Positions 40,454 through 49,388 of a stretch of DNA of 64,000 bases are shown here, piece by piece. The position numbers were made by a program, and so were the translations under genes. The notes beneath the pieces are model-generated. The model saw only the letters and a program-made list of their open reading frames with translations, did not search any database and was not told the DNA's origin. The first letter of the stretch is position 1. Each line of letters starts with the position of its first letter. Location of the stretch: positions 193,596 to 257,595 of the forward strand of contig WTGQ01000002.1 in NCBI GenBank assembly GCA_011525365.1, written 5' to 3'. This stretch comes from Acidobacteriota bacterium (GTDB lineage Bacteria; Acidobacteriota; Thermoanaerobaculia; Multivoradales; Multivoraceae).

Positions 40454-41286
40454 GTGCGGTTCGCGGGTGGCGATGCTCCGCCTGGGTGTTGATGGTCTCG
40501 CTTCTTGCCTGCGCGGGCAGCTTGCCGGAGGGAGTCGTCGTGCGGATCGGCGGCGAGGAGAAGAGCTACGAGGACTTCGACCGCTACGTCATGAGAGTGC
40601 TGGACGTCGACGCCTCCCGATCGAGCAGCGAGGTGCTGTCGCGGCTGTTCGAACGGTTCGTCGACGACGAACTCCTGTTGCGGTGGGCCCGGGACCGGGG
40701 GTTCGCGGACGAGGCGGCGACCTCGCACGAGGCCGCCGCCTCGGTGCTCGAGGCTTCGCCGCCCGAGATCTCCTCGATCGAGGTCGAGCGCTACTACGCG
40801 GAGAACCGGAGCGACTACCAGCGGCCCGCCCGGGCGCGCCTGCGCCAGATCCTGGTCGAGGATCGGGCCAGCGCGGAGCTGGCGCTGGCCGAACTCGAAG
40901 CGGGAGTCGACTTCGGCGAGGTGGCGCGGATCCGTTCCATCGGACCGAGCGCCCCGGATGGCGGCCTCCAGGGCGAACTGGCGCGAGAGGACCTGCCCGG
41001 AGCGCTTGCCGAGGTCGTCTTCGCGCTCGATGAAGGAGAGTGGAGTGAACTGCTGGAGGCGGACTACGGTTTTCGCATCTTTCAGGTCGAGCGCTTCCTG
41101 CCCGACGAGACGCTCTCGCTCCAGGCGGCGGCGCCTTCGATCCGGTCGCGGTTGGTCGCCGAACGGAGCGAGGCGCTGATCCGGCAGGCGCTGGAAGAGG
41201 CGAGGCGGGAATACAATCTGCAGGTTGCGGTTTCACGATTACCGTTCGAGTACGGCGGTCCCTACAGCGAACCCGCAGCCGAGTGA
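40450..41286 (+). CDS. Parvulin-type peptidyl-prolyl isomerase lipoprotein
   Basis: A 278-residue protein from a TTG overlapping the mfd stop. The lipobox is SLLAC (Cys21). An N-terminal SurA/PrsA-like helical region is followed by a rotamase core at about 130-225 (RARLRQILVEDRASAELAL, GVDFGEVA, then VVFALDEGEWSELLEADYGFRIFQVE). The usual first His of HILV is Gln here (RQILV). It probably assists folding of exported proteins together with the SurA-like gene that follows. Confidence 0.85.
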   Translation: MSAVRGWRCSAWVLMVSLLACAGSLPEGVVVRIGGEEKSYEDFDRYVMRVLDVDASRSSSEVLSRLFERFVDDELLLRWARDRGFADEAATSHEAAASVLEASPPEISSIEVERYYAENRSDYQRPARARLRQILVEDRASAELALAELEAGVDFGEVARIRSIGPSAPDGGLQGELAREDLPGALAEVVFALDEGEWSELLEADYGFRIFQVERFLPDETLSLQAAAPSIRSRLVAERSEALIRQALEEARREYNLQVAVSRLPFEYGGPYSEPAAE

Positions 41287-41296
41287 GGAAGACGAC

Positions 41297-42463
41297 ATGA
41301 GCCGAGAATCCCGCCGCCGTCGCGGCGCCGACTTGCGATTGGCGGTTCTGGCGACACTGGTCGCGGCGCTGGCCGTGCTTCCGGTGGCCGCGCAGTCGGA
41401 GCCGGGCGCGGAGAACCGCGTCGTCCTGCGTGTCAATGACCGCATCGTGACCCTGTACGAGTACCAGAGGGCGGTGGGGGACCAGATCCGCCAGATCCGG
41501 AATACGCCCGGTCTCACGGAATCACAACGGCAGGAGAGACTGGGCCAAGTCGGCCGCCTGATCATGAAGACCATGTTCGAGGAGCAACTGATCCTCTCCC
41601 GGGCGGACCAGCTAGCGATTGTCGTCGACGAAAGCGATGTCGAGGAGCAGATTCGGGCGACCTGGGAACAGTACGGGATCGAGAACGAGGAACAGTTCCG
41701 GGACGCTCTCGCTCAGTCGGGCATGCGCGAGGAGGACTTCCGGGCGCGCACGCGCATCCAACTACGGACGAACATCGTCTTGAGCCGCGAGGTGGCGCCG
41801 CGGGTCGACCTCGCGGACGAGGACCTGCGCCGGTTCTACCGCGACAACCAGGAGCGTTTCGCGATTCCCGAGCGGGCCCGGTTCGAAGAGGTGGTGATCC
41901 TCGAAGGCGTCGTTCCCGCGGACCGGATGGCGCCGCTGGCGTCGCTCGCGCTGACCGAGCTGGTAGCCGGTCAAGCGGCCACGGACGTGGCGGAAGGTCT
42001 TGGCGAGGGAGCAACTGCCGTCGACGTCGGCTGGGTTTCGCCGGGCGATCTGGCACCCGCACTGGATGCCGTTGCCTGGGATCTGCAAGCGGGCGAAGTG
42101 GCGGAAGCCGTCTCCGCGCGAGGCGGTCTTCACGTGCTGAAGATGCTCGAACGTGAAGCCGCTTCTGTCGAGCCGTTCGAGGAGGTTCGCGACGCGATCG
42201 AGCGCGCGGAGCGCGGCCGCCTCTTCCAGGAGGAGTCTGCCCTCTACCTGGAAGAGCTTGCGGAAGCCGCCTACCTCGTCGAGCGCCTGCCGGAGGAAGC
42301 GGTGGGTTACCGGCCGGTCGCGGCGCCGTCGCTCGATGCCGACGCTCTCGGGCTTCTCAGCCGCTTCGGGCCGGACGCGGGCGCTCAGGCCGATCCGGGT
42401 GCTCAGGACGCGGACGAACCCGCGGCCGAAGAGACCGTCGACGGCTCCGACGCCCAACCCTGA
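41297..42463 (+). CDS. surA: SurA-like periplasmic chaperone / peptidyl-prolyl isomerase
   Basis: A 388-residue protein from the ATG at 41297 (GAGGAAG before it). The signal peptide ends near VAAQSEP. The SurA_N-like helical domain includes NRVVLRVNDRIVTLYEYQRAV, and one parvulin domain lies at about 215-300 (VDVGWVSPGDLAPALDAVAWDLQAGEVAEAV). The C-terminus is acidic, Ala/Pro/Asp-rich and probably disordered. Chaperones of this type escort outer-membrane beta-barrels such as the TonB receptor. SurA proper has two parvulin domains; only one is seen here, so the name is by similarity. Confidence 0.85.
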   Translation: MSRESRRRRGADLRLAVLATLVAALAVLPVAAQSEPGAENRVVLRVNDRIVTLYEYQRAVGDQIRQIRNTPGLTESQRQERLGQVGRLIMKTMFEEQLILSRADQLAIVVDESDVEEQIRATWEQYGIENEEQFRDALAQSGMREEDFRARTRIQLRTNIVLSREVAPRVDLADEDLRRFYRDNQERFAIPERARFEEVVILEGVVPADRMAPLASLALTELVAGQAATDVAEGLGEGATAVDVGWVSPGDLAPALDAVAWDLQAGEVAEAVSARGGLHVLKMLEREAASVEPFEEVRDAIERAERGRLFQEESALYLEELAEAAYLVERLPEEAVGYRPVAAPSLDADALGLLSRFGPDAGAQADPGAQDADEPAAEETVDGSDAQP

Positions 42464-42529
42464 TCGATCGCCGGTCGGGTTGAGCCTTCGGGCGGGCGAA
42501 CTCCGGCCCGCCGCGGCGCCTCGCCTGCC

Positions 42530-42591
42530 GTGGGTCCACAGTGGAGCAAGGTGGTCTATGGTGGACAAATGTGGCCAAACGATGCTAGTGT
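42530..42591 (+). promoter_or_regulatory. MraZ operator (10-bp tandem GTGGN repeats) and mraZ promoter
   Basis: GTGGN occurs at 42541, 42551, 42561 and 42571 with exact 10-base spacing, and a fifth GTGGG lies at 42530, 11 bases before the series. MraZ is known to bind tandem TGGG/GTGGG repeats at this period upstream of its own gene. A promoter candidate overlaps the array: TGGACA (42562-42567), an 18-base spacer, then an extended -10 TGCTAGTGT (42583-42591). Binding would block the promoter, consistent with autorepression of the dcw operon. The leader to the mraZ GTG is about 58 bases. Confidence 0.85.
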
Positions 42592-42655
42592 TTCGCGTCT
42601 GATCGTCAGGTTGTGGGCGACTGCGCCCTCCTTTCTGACTCTTCGGACGTGAACC

Positions 42656-43123
42656 GTGTTTCGAGGGCATGCAGAGGCCAAGATCGACGTCAAGGGTCGT
42701 CTTAAGGTGCCGAGCGTCTTTCTTCGGCCGCTTCAGGAGCAGTACGGCCCGGACATCTTCACCACGTCCCTGCACGGGGATTGCGCTTGGATCTACCCAT
42801 TGCGCCTGTGGGAGAAGCACGAGCGGGAGGTCGCGGAGCTGGCGCCGCTTGGTGTTCGCAGGAAGTACGAAGACCGGGTCAGCTACTTTGGCCAGCAGAG
42901 CCGTCTCGACGCTCAGGGCCGGTTGATCGTGCCTGGACGGCTGCGGGAATGGGCCGGGATCGACGGCGAGGTCGTGGTTTTCGGCAAACCCGACCGCCTC
43001 GAGGTGTGGAACCTCAAGCGCAAGGAGAGCGAGTTCCAGTCCGACCCGTTCACGGAGGAGGACGAGGACGAACTCGCGCGCGCTCTCGCGTCGCTCCACG
43101 AGAACCGAAGCGGGCAGGGCTGA
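42656..43123 (+). CDS. mraZ: Transcriptional regulator MraZ
   Basis: A 155-residue protein from a GTG with two SpoVT/AbrB-like swapped-hairpin domains: DVKGRLKVPSVF near residue 11 and DAQGRLIVPGRLREWAG near 83. It forms a ring-shaped DNA-binding oligomer that represses the division cluster through the repeat array just upstream. The acidic tail after residue 130 is longer than in many homologues. It heads the dcw cluster. Confidence 0.96.
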   Translation: MFRGHAEAKIDVKGRLKVPSVFLRPLQEQYGPDIFTTSLHGDCAWIYPLRLWEKHEREVAELAPLGVRRKYEDRVSYFGQQSRLDAQGRLIVPGRLREWAGIDGEVVVFGKPDRLEVWNLKRKESEFQSDPFTEEDEDELARALASLHENRSGQG

Positions 43124-43127
43124 CGAT

Positions 43128-44099
43128 GTGGGCGAACGAACCGTCTCCCACCTGCCCGTTCTGGTTGACGAGGTGCTGCGGTTCCTCGCGCCCGAGCGGG
43201 GAGGCTGGTTCGTCGACTGCACGGTCGGTTTGGGCGGCCACGCGGCCGAGCTGCTTCGGCGCCACCCGTCGGCCTCGGTCCTCGGCATCGACCGGGACGC
43301 GGAGGCCCTGGAACACGCCTCGAACCGGCTGCGCGAGTTCGGCCCGAGGGCCCGCCTCGTCCACGGCAACTTCGGGTCGGTCCGGGAGATCGTGGTGGAA
43401 GCGGGCATCGGGAAGCCGGCGGGAATCCTCGCCGACCTGGGCGTTTCGTCGCTCCAACTGGATCGACCGGAACGCGGCTTCAGTTTCATGCGGTCCGGCC
43501 CGCTCGACATGCGGATGGACCAATCGCCGGGATCGGCAACGAGGACTGCGAGGGATGTCGTGAATCTGGAATCCCAAAACGTGTTGGAGACCGTGCTGCG
43601 CGACTACGGCGAGGAACGGCAGGCTCGCAGGATCGCGCGGGCGATCGTCGAACGCCGCCGCCGCGAGCCGATCGAAACCACGGACGACCTGCGCGATCTG
43701 GTTCACGAGGCGGTCGGCGCGTCCAGAGTGCGGCGTGGCCGCGCTCTGCGGACCGGCGCCCGGTCGATCGACGCGGCGACGAGGACCTTCCAGGCGCTCC
43801 GCATCGCGGTGAACGAGGAACTGTCCGGGCTCGGAGCAACGCTCGAACGGACGATGAAGCTGCTTGAGCGGGACGGACGGCTGGTGGTCATCTCGTACCA
43901 CAGTCTGGAAGACCGGATCGTCAAGCACCGTCTCCGCGCCAACGCCCTGGGCGAAGTGGATCCGATCACTGGCCGGCCTCGCACCGAGACCCGTCTGATC
44001 GAGCTGATGACCCGGAAGCCGATTCGGCCCGAGCCGGGCGAGGTCCAGTACAACCCGAGGTCGCGGTCCGCCCGGTTGCGGGCGGCGAGGCGCCTCTAG
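43128..44099 (+). CDS. rsmH: 16S rRNA (cytosine(1402)-N4)-methyltransferase RsmH
   Basis: A 323-residue SAM-dependent enzyme from a GTG 4 bases after mraZ. Motif I is FVDCTVGLGGHAAELL near residue 25. Family blocks GFSFMRSGPLDMRMD, NEELSGLGATLE and ISYHSLEDRIVKHRLR follow, with the terminal NPRSRSARLRAARR. It methylates C1402 in the ribosomal decoding centre. Confidence 0.97.
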   Translation: MGERTVSHLPVLVDEVLRFLAPERGGWFVDCTVGLGGHAAELLRRHPSASVLGIDRDAEALEHASNRLREFGPRARLVHGNFGSVREIVVEAGIGKPAGILADLGVSSLQLDRPERGFSFMRSGPLDMRMDQSPGSATRTARDVVNLESQNVLETVLRDYGEERQARRIARAIVERRRREPIETTDDLRDLVHEAVGASRVRRGRALRTGARSIDAATRTFQALRIAVNEELSGLGATLERTMKLLERDGRLVVISYHSLEDRIVKHRLRANALGEVDPITGRPRTETRLIELMTRKPIRPEPGEVQYNPRSRSARLRAARRL

Positions 44100-44123
44100 C
44101 GCCTGGGTCCGGGAACCGGGGCG

Positions 44124-44510
44124 GTGAAGACCGGCTACACCATCAGCAAGGAGGTCGCGAATCCCTTTCTGGTGCGTCAGCGGGATCCCGGTCGCCTGCG
44201 CGGTCTGTGGCCGGTGTTCGCGATCCTGCTGCCGTTCGCGGCGGCCGTGTTCGCGTACACCTGGGTGCACGAACAGGGACTCGAGGCCGGGTACCGCATC
44301 GAGGAACTCGAGCGGAGCCGGGAGGAACTGCGGCAGCAGGAGCTTCGGCTCGAGTTGGAGGCGACACGGCTCAGCCGGCCGGAGCGACTCTCCGCGCTGG
44401 CGCTGGAAGAGCTCGGGATGGCGCCGCCGACACTGGACCAGATGGTCTTCCTGAGTTCTGAGAGCGTGTCCCTGGTCCAGGCCGGTGCGGCCGCGGGGGC
44501 ATCGCAGTGA
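44124..44510 (+). CDS. ftsL: Cell division protein FtsL
   Basis: A 128-residue bitopic protein from a GTG. A cytoplasmic tail of about 27 residues precedes one membrane helix (WPVFAILLPFAAAVFAYTWV), then a coiled coil rich in Glu, Leu and Arg (about 55-90), then the conserved RLSALALEELGM stretch. It forms the FtsQLB complex that activates FtsWI. Its stop overlaps the ftsI start (GTGA). Confidence 0.88.
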   Translation: MKTGYTISKEVANPFLVRQRDPGRLRGLWPVFAILLPFAAAVFAYTWVHEQGLEAGYRIEELERSREELRQQELRLELEATRLSRPERLSALALEELGMAPPTLDQMVFLSSESVSLVQAGAAAGASQ

Positions 44511-46357
44511 ACGCGGTGGGACCCCGAGCGCGGAGCGCCAGACGCCGCTACGCCGGAAGGTTGGCGATGCTGATCGCGTTTGCCGGTCTGTGGATGTGCG
44601 CGATCGCGGTGCGGCTGTTCGACCTGCAGATTCGTGGAGCTGACGAATACCGCGAACGGGCCGCGCGCCAGCAGCGAAGCGAAGTCGTCCTCAACCCCAA
44701 GCGTGGCACTATCTACGACGCTCGCGGTCGGCCACTCGCAGTCTCGGTGGAGACGCGCACGCTCTATGCCGAAACCGCGAAGGTAGGCGATCCGGCGGTC
44801 GTTGCCGCGGAGATCGCTCCCCTGGTGGGCCGGTCCAGGGAACGGATCGAGGCGCTGCTCAACAAACCGGGCCACGTGCCCCTGGCGCGCAAGCTCGACC
44901 GCGACGTGGCTGACCGGATCGACCTGTCCGCGTTCCCCGGCCTGTACTTTCTCGGCGAGAGCAAGCGCCAGTACCCGATGGGTCCCCTGATGGCCCATGT
45001 GCTTGGCTTCGTCGGCACGGACCGCAGCCTCGCCGGCCTGGAGTACCGTTACGACACGGAAGTCGCGGGCGAATCGGTCAGCAGGCATGTCCTCCGCGAT
45101 GGCCAGCAGCGACTCGTCGTGGTTCCCGGTTCTCTGGGCGAACCGAAACCGGGAGCTGATCTCCATCTGACGATCGACGCGACGATCCAGCACCTGGCCG
45201 AGCGCGCCCTGCGCGAGACGATCGAGTCGTCGGACGCCAGCGCCGGCAGCGTCGTCATTCTGGCCCCCGAGGACTCGGCGGTGCTGGCGATGGCTTCCTA
45301 CCCGACCTTCGATCCAAACCGGTTCGGCGACTTCGGCCCGAACGAGCGGCGGAACCGCGCGTTGCAGGACTCGTACGAACCGGGCTCGACGTTCAAGATG
45401 GTCACGGCGGCCGGCGCGTTCGAGAGGGGCGTGGTTCATCCCGACCAGATCATGGACTGCGGCAACGGCCGGATCCGGGTCGGCAAGGCGCTGATCAAGG
45501 ACCACAAGCCGTTTCCCGAACTGACCTTCCGCACCGCGATCGCCAAGTCGAGCAACGTCTGCGCGATCAAGGCGGGTGGTCTGGCCGGCTCGGAGACGAT
45601 GCAGGAACTCGTGACGGCATTCGGTTTCGGCGAGGTCACCGGCATCGACCTCGACGGTGAACACCCTGGCATCGTTCCGCTCCGGGTCTGGGACCGGGAG
45701 ACGACGGCGTACGCCTCGATGGGTCACGGCCTGGCGGTGACGCCCCTCCAACTCGCCAATGCCTACGCGGCGATTGCCAACGGCGGGATCTGGAACCGGC
45801 CCTACCTGGTCCGCGCGCTGGAACGGGAAGGGGAAGTCGTCCAAGTGCGGCCCCGGAACCGGGGCCATCGCGTGATCTCAAAGGGGACGGCTTACCGGGT
45901 GATCCGCCTACTCGAGGAGGTCGTCGTCAGCGGCACGGGCCGCAACGCCGCGATCGCCGGCTACCGCGTGGCGGGCAAGACGGGTACGGCCGAGAAGTCG
46001 GATGCTTCCGGCTACTCGGAGACCGGCCGCGTCGCCGGTTTCGTCGGTATTGCTCCGGCGCGGGCCCCGCGCCTGGTCTGCCTGGTGATGATCGATGAGC
46101 CGACCGTCTCCACTTCCGGCGGTGAAGTGGCGGCGCCAGCCTTTCAGCGCATCATCAGCGAAGCCCTGTTCTATCTCGGCGCGACGCCGTCGCGCCAGCC
46201 GATGGGCTGGAGCCAGCCCGTCTGGTTGCAGCCGGCGCCCGCACCGCTTGAAAGGCCGCCGCAGATCCGGGTCGCGGCTGCGGCCGGTAAGGCCGCGGAC
46301 GATCAGGACGTCGCGCCGACGGAAGGCGAGCTGTGGACGGCGGCGGGATCGAGCTGA
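44507..46357 (+). CDS. ftsI: Division-specific peptidoglycan transpeptidase FtsI (class B PBP)
   Basis: A 616-residue protein from a GTG overlapping ftsL. An N-terminal membrane helix (about 20-40) is followed by the PBP dimerisation domain (KRGTIYDARGRPLAVS near 64) and the transpeptidase domain. The active-site Ser is in EPGSTFK near residue 293; the second motif is SSN (AKSSNVCA) and the third is KTGTAEKSD near 490. No PASTA repeats are present; the tail after 560 is Pro/Ala-rich. It cross-links septal peptidoglycan with FtsW. Confidence 0.96.
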   Translation: MNAVGPRARSARRRYAGRLAMLIAFAGLWMCAIAVRLFDLQIRGADEYRERAARQQRSEVVLNPKRGTIYDARGRPLAVSVETRTLYAETAKVGDPAVVAAEIAPLVGRSRERIEALLNKPGHVPLARKLDRDVADRIDLSAFPGLYFLGESKRQYPMGPLMAHVLGFVGTDRSLAGLEYRYDTEVAGESVSRHVLRDGQQRLVVVPGSLGEPKPGADLHLTIDATIQHLAERALRETIESSDASAGSVVILAPEDSAVLAMASYPTFDPNRFGDFGPNERRNRALQDSYEPGSTFKMVTAAGAFERGVVHPDQIMDCGNGRIRVGKALIKDHKPFPELTFRTAIAKSSNVCAIKAGGLAGSETMQELVTAFGFGEVTGIDLDGEHPGIVPLRVWDRETTAYASMGHGLAVTPLQLANAYAAIANGGIWNRPYLVRALEREGEVVQVRPRNRGHRVISKGTAYRVIRLLEEVVVSGTGRNAAIAGYRVAGKTGTAEKSDASGYSETGRVAGFVGIAPARAPRLVCLVMIDEPTVSTSGGEVAAPAFQRIISEALFYLGATPSRQPMGWSQPVWLQPAPAPLERPPQIRVAAAAGKAADDQDVAPTEGELWTAAGSS

Positions 46358-47913
46358 TGAGACTCGGCGACGCGGTCGCCGACCTGCCTCTGCGCTCAGA
46401 GTTGAGTCCTCCCGCGGCCGATACCGAAGTCACGGGGATTCAGCACGATTCCCGGCGCGTTGGCAGCGGGGACCTCTTCGTCGCCTGGCGCGGCGAGGTC
46501 CACGATGGCCGGGCCTTCGCGACCGATGCCATAGCGCGGGGCGCCGCCGCGGTCCTTTCCTTCGGGCCCCCGCCGGCCGCGCCCTCCGTTCCCTGGCTGG
46601 AGGTCGACGATCCACGGGGCCGGATGGGGCCCGTGGCCGCCAGGCTTTACGACCACCCCGAGCGGGACCTCCTGGCCGTCGGGATCACGGGTACGAACGG
46701 CAAGAGCACGACCGCCCAGTTGATTGGCTCCTGCCTGACCCATGCCGGTCGGCCCGCCGCCGTGATCGGGACCCTGGGCCGGAGCGTGCACCTGCCGGGC
46801 GCCGGGCTCTCCGACACGAGCCCGTTGAGTTCCACCGCTTCCGACCGGACGACACCCGAGAGCAGCGACCTGTTTCGGATGCTCAGGCGGGCGGTGGATC
46901 TGGGAGCGCGGTCCGCGGCGGTCGAGGTCTCGTCGCATGCGCTCGATCAGGGGCGGCTGAACGGGATGACGTTCGACGCCGCCGTGTTCACGAACCTCAG
47001 CCGCGACCATCTCGACTATCACCCATCGATGGAGGCCTACTACGAGGCCAAGCGCCGGCTCTTCTCCTTGCTCCGCTCCGGCGGTTGCGCGGTGATCAAC
47101 GTCGACGACGACTACGGAGTCCGGCTGGCGCTGGAGGTCGGGAGTGCGGCTCAGGTGTGGCGGTGCAGCAGCACCGGACGGAGCGACGCCGACGTGCGCG
47201 TCGTCCGGTCGGAACTCGATCTCGCCGGCACCCGGGCCGAGATCGAAACGCCCGGAGGCGATCTTTCGCTCGTCAGCCCTTTGCTCGGCAGGTTCAACCT
47301 CGAGAACCTGACGGCGGCGGTGGCTGCCGCCTGCGCCCTGGGGGTGCCGCCCGGCGCGATCCGGGCCGCGACGGCCGCTGAGAAGTCACCGGACGGCCGG
47401 CTGGAGCCGGTGGACCGCGGCCAGCAGTTTCCGGTACTCATCGACTACGCCCACACCGACGGCGGTCTGCGCGCCGCGATCGGGGCGATTCGCGAACTGA
47501 GCGAGCGGCGCATCCTGGTCGTGTTCGGCTGCGGCGGCGACCGGGATCGCGGCAAGCGAGAGTTGATGGGACGGGCGGTGGGCGAACTCGCGGATCTCGC
47601 CGTCGTCACCGACGACAACCCCCGGAGCGAAGACCCGGCGCTGATTCACCAGGCGATCGTGGCTGGCCTCGTCGCGGCCGGGGGCTGCGGGCACGAGGTC
47701 GTTCCGGACCGCCGGTCGGCGATTCGTCGAGCCGTTGCGCTTGCCGCCGCCGAACCGGGATGGGCGGTGCTCATCGCGGGCAAGGGTCACGAGGCGACGC
47801 AGACGATCGGGAAACGGAAGTTGCCCTTTCGCGACCGGAACGAGGCCGAGCAGGCCCTGATTGCGCTGGCGGCCTCCGGGTTGCCCGGAGGGCGGAAGGC
47901 GCCTTCGAGGTGA
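46357..47913 (+). CDS. murE: UDP-MurNAc-tripeptide synthetase MurE, meso-DAP type
   Basis: A 518-residue Mur ligase starting at an ATG that overlaps the ftsI stop (TGATG); a GTG 24 bases earlier is possible. The ATP loop is ITGTNGKSTTAQL. The family segment SSHALDQGRL and the amino-acid selectivity motif DDNPRSEDP are present; Arg in DNPR is the mark of enzymes adding meso-diaminopimelate rather than lysine. It works in the cytoplasm on UDP-MurNAc-L-Ala-D-Glu. Confidence 0.97.
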   Translation: MRLGDAVADLPLRSELSPPAADTEVTGIQHDSRRVGSGDLFVAWRGEVHDGRAFATDAIARGAAAVLSFGPPPAAPSVPWLEVDDPRGRMGPVAARLYDHPERDLLAVGITGTNGKSTTAQLIGSCLTHAGRPAAVIGTLGRSVHLPGAGLSDTSPLSSTASDRTTPESSDLFRMLRRAVDLGARSAAVEVSSHALDQGRLNGMTFDAAVFTNLSRDHLDYHPSMEAYYEAKRRLFSLLRSGGCAVINVDDDYGVRLALEVGSAAQVWRCSSTGRSDADVRVVRSELDLAGTRAEIETPGGDLSLVSPLLGRFNLENLTAAVAAACALGVPPGAIRAATAAEKSPDGRLEPVDRGQQFPVLIDYAHTDGGLRAAIGAIRELSERRILVVFGCGGDRDRGKRELMGRAVGELADLAVVTDDNPRSEDPALIHQAIVAGLVAAGGCGHEVVPDRRSAIRRAVALAAAEPGWAVLIAGKGHEATQTIGKRKLPFRDRNEAEQALIALAASGLPGGRKAPSR

Positions 47914-49388
47914 GGCGGCCCCTTGCTGATGCGGCACACGTCATGAGCGGCACCCTGATCGGAGACGTCGACGCAGGCGCTTGCTACCGCGGCGCCGCGA
48001 TCGATTCGCGGCGGGTCGAGGGCGGCGAGCTCTTCTTCGCGCTTCCAGGCGAGCGGACCGACGGTCACCGCTTCGTGGCGGCGGCCCTCGCCGCGGGCGC
48101 TGCGGCGGCGGTGGTCCGAACGCCGGCCAGGGACGCCCGCGGTGCCCAGATCCGCGTCGACGACGTGACGGAGGCGCTCCACGACCTGACCCGCGATCAC
48201 CGGCGACTGCTCGATATCCGGGTGGCCGCCGTTACCGGTTCGGCGGGCAAGACGACGACGAAGGACCTGGCGGCCCTGCTACTCGGCGAGCGCTGGCGGG
48301 TGCGGAAGAGCCCGGGCAACCTGAACAACCTGCTCGGCTTCCCGCTTACGCTGCTGGCCATCGGCACCGAGTGCGAGTGGCTGGTCGCGGAGATGGGGAT
48401 GTCGGTGCCGGGCGAACTGGCGGCGGTGAGCCGCCTGGGGCGGCCGGACGTGGCGATCTTCACGAACGTCCGGCCGGCGCATCTCGCCGGCTTCGAGGAA
48501 CCGGATGGCGCCCCGGCGAATGTCGAGGCGATCGCCCGCGCCAAGGCGGAACTCCTGGAGGGCCTCGCCGCCGACGGCCTGATCGTCGCCAACGCTGGCG
48601 ACGCGCGGGTCGTCGGTCTGGTCGAGAGATACCTGGCTGCGCGCCGCGGTGAAGCGGACCCAGCCCCTGGGAAACACGTGGAGCGCGTGGTCTGGTTCGA
48701 GGTGGAGCCGGCACAGGGCAAGGTTCCGCGCGCCGAGGTGACGGCCCACGGCGTGGAACCCCTGGCCGGAGAGCCGGGCACGCGATTCACGCTGGAGTAC
48801 CGGGGCGCCTCGGCCAACGTCGAGCTGCCGCTTCACGGCACGGTCAACGTCGAGAACTTCCTGGCCGCGGCGGCCTGCGCCCTGCGCCTCGGCGTGCCGC
48901 TCGAGACGGTCGCGTCCGCGGCGCGCCGTCCCCGTCCCCGCGCCGGCCGCGGCGAGGTCATCTCGCTGCCGTCGGGAGCCACCCTGGTGGACGACTCCTA
49001 CAACTCGAACCCCGAGGCGGCGCGTCTGGCGCTCGAGGCGGCGCGCTCGCTCGACGGCCGGCGCCATGTGGCGATCCTGGGCGACATGCTCGAGCTGGGC
49101 AGCGCCGACCGTCGCTACCACCGGCAATTGGGCCGCGACGCGGCGGAACTCGGCTTCGGCCTGGTCGTCGGCGTCGGCGAGCTGGCGTCGGAGACGGTCG
49201 CGGCCGCCGGCGAGGCGGGCGTCGAGACCGCCTGGTTCGCGGACACGCGGGCCGCGAGCGCCGGGGCGCCCGCGCTGATCAGGGAGGGCGACATCGTCCT
49301 GGTCAAGGGCTCGCGCGGTGCGGCGCTGGAGCACCTGGTCGACGAGCTGGTCCCGGAGAGGGCGCTGGTTCGGGAGAGGACGAACTGA
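47910..49388 (+). CDS. murF: UDP-MurNAc-pentapeptide synthetase MurF
   Basis: A 492-residue Mur ligase from a GTG overlapping the murE stop (GTGA). The frame is open further upstream, but that part lies inside murE. The ATP loop is VTGSAGKTTTKDL near residue 109. MurF blocks KSPGNLNNLLGFPLTLL and DDSYNSNPEAARLAL, and the late ILGDMLELG motif, are clear. It adds D-Ala-D-Ala to the UDP-tripeptide. No ddl gene to supply that dipeptide is in the cluster. Confidence 0.97.
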   Translation: MRRPLADAAHVMSGTLIGDVDAGACYRGAAIDSRRVEGGELFFALPGERTDGHRFVAAALAAGAAAAVVRTPARDARGAQIRVDDVTEALHDLTRDHRRLLDIRVAAVTGSAGKTTTKDLAALLLGERWRVRKSPGNLNNLLGFPLTLLAIGTECEWLVAEMGMSVPGELAAVSRLGRPDVAIFTNVRPAHLAGFEEPDGAPANVEAIARAKAELLEGLAADGLIVANAGDARVVGLVERYLAARRGEADPAPGKHVERVVWFEVEPAQGKVPRAEVTAHGVEPLAGEPGTRFTLEYRGASANVELPLHGTVNVENFLAAAACALRLGVPLETVASAARRPRPRAGRGEVISLPSGATLVDDSYNSNPEAARLALEAARSLDGRRHVAILGDMLELGSADRRYHRQLGRDAAELGFGLVVGVGELASETVAAAGEAGVETAWFADTRAASAGAPALIREGDIVLVKGSRGAALEHLVDELVPERALVRERTN

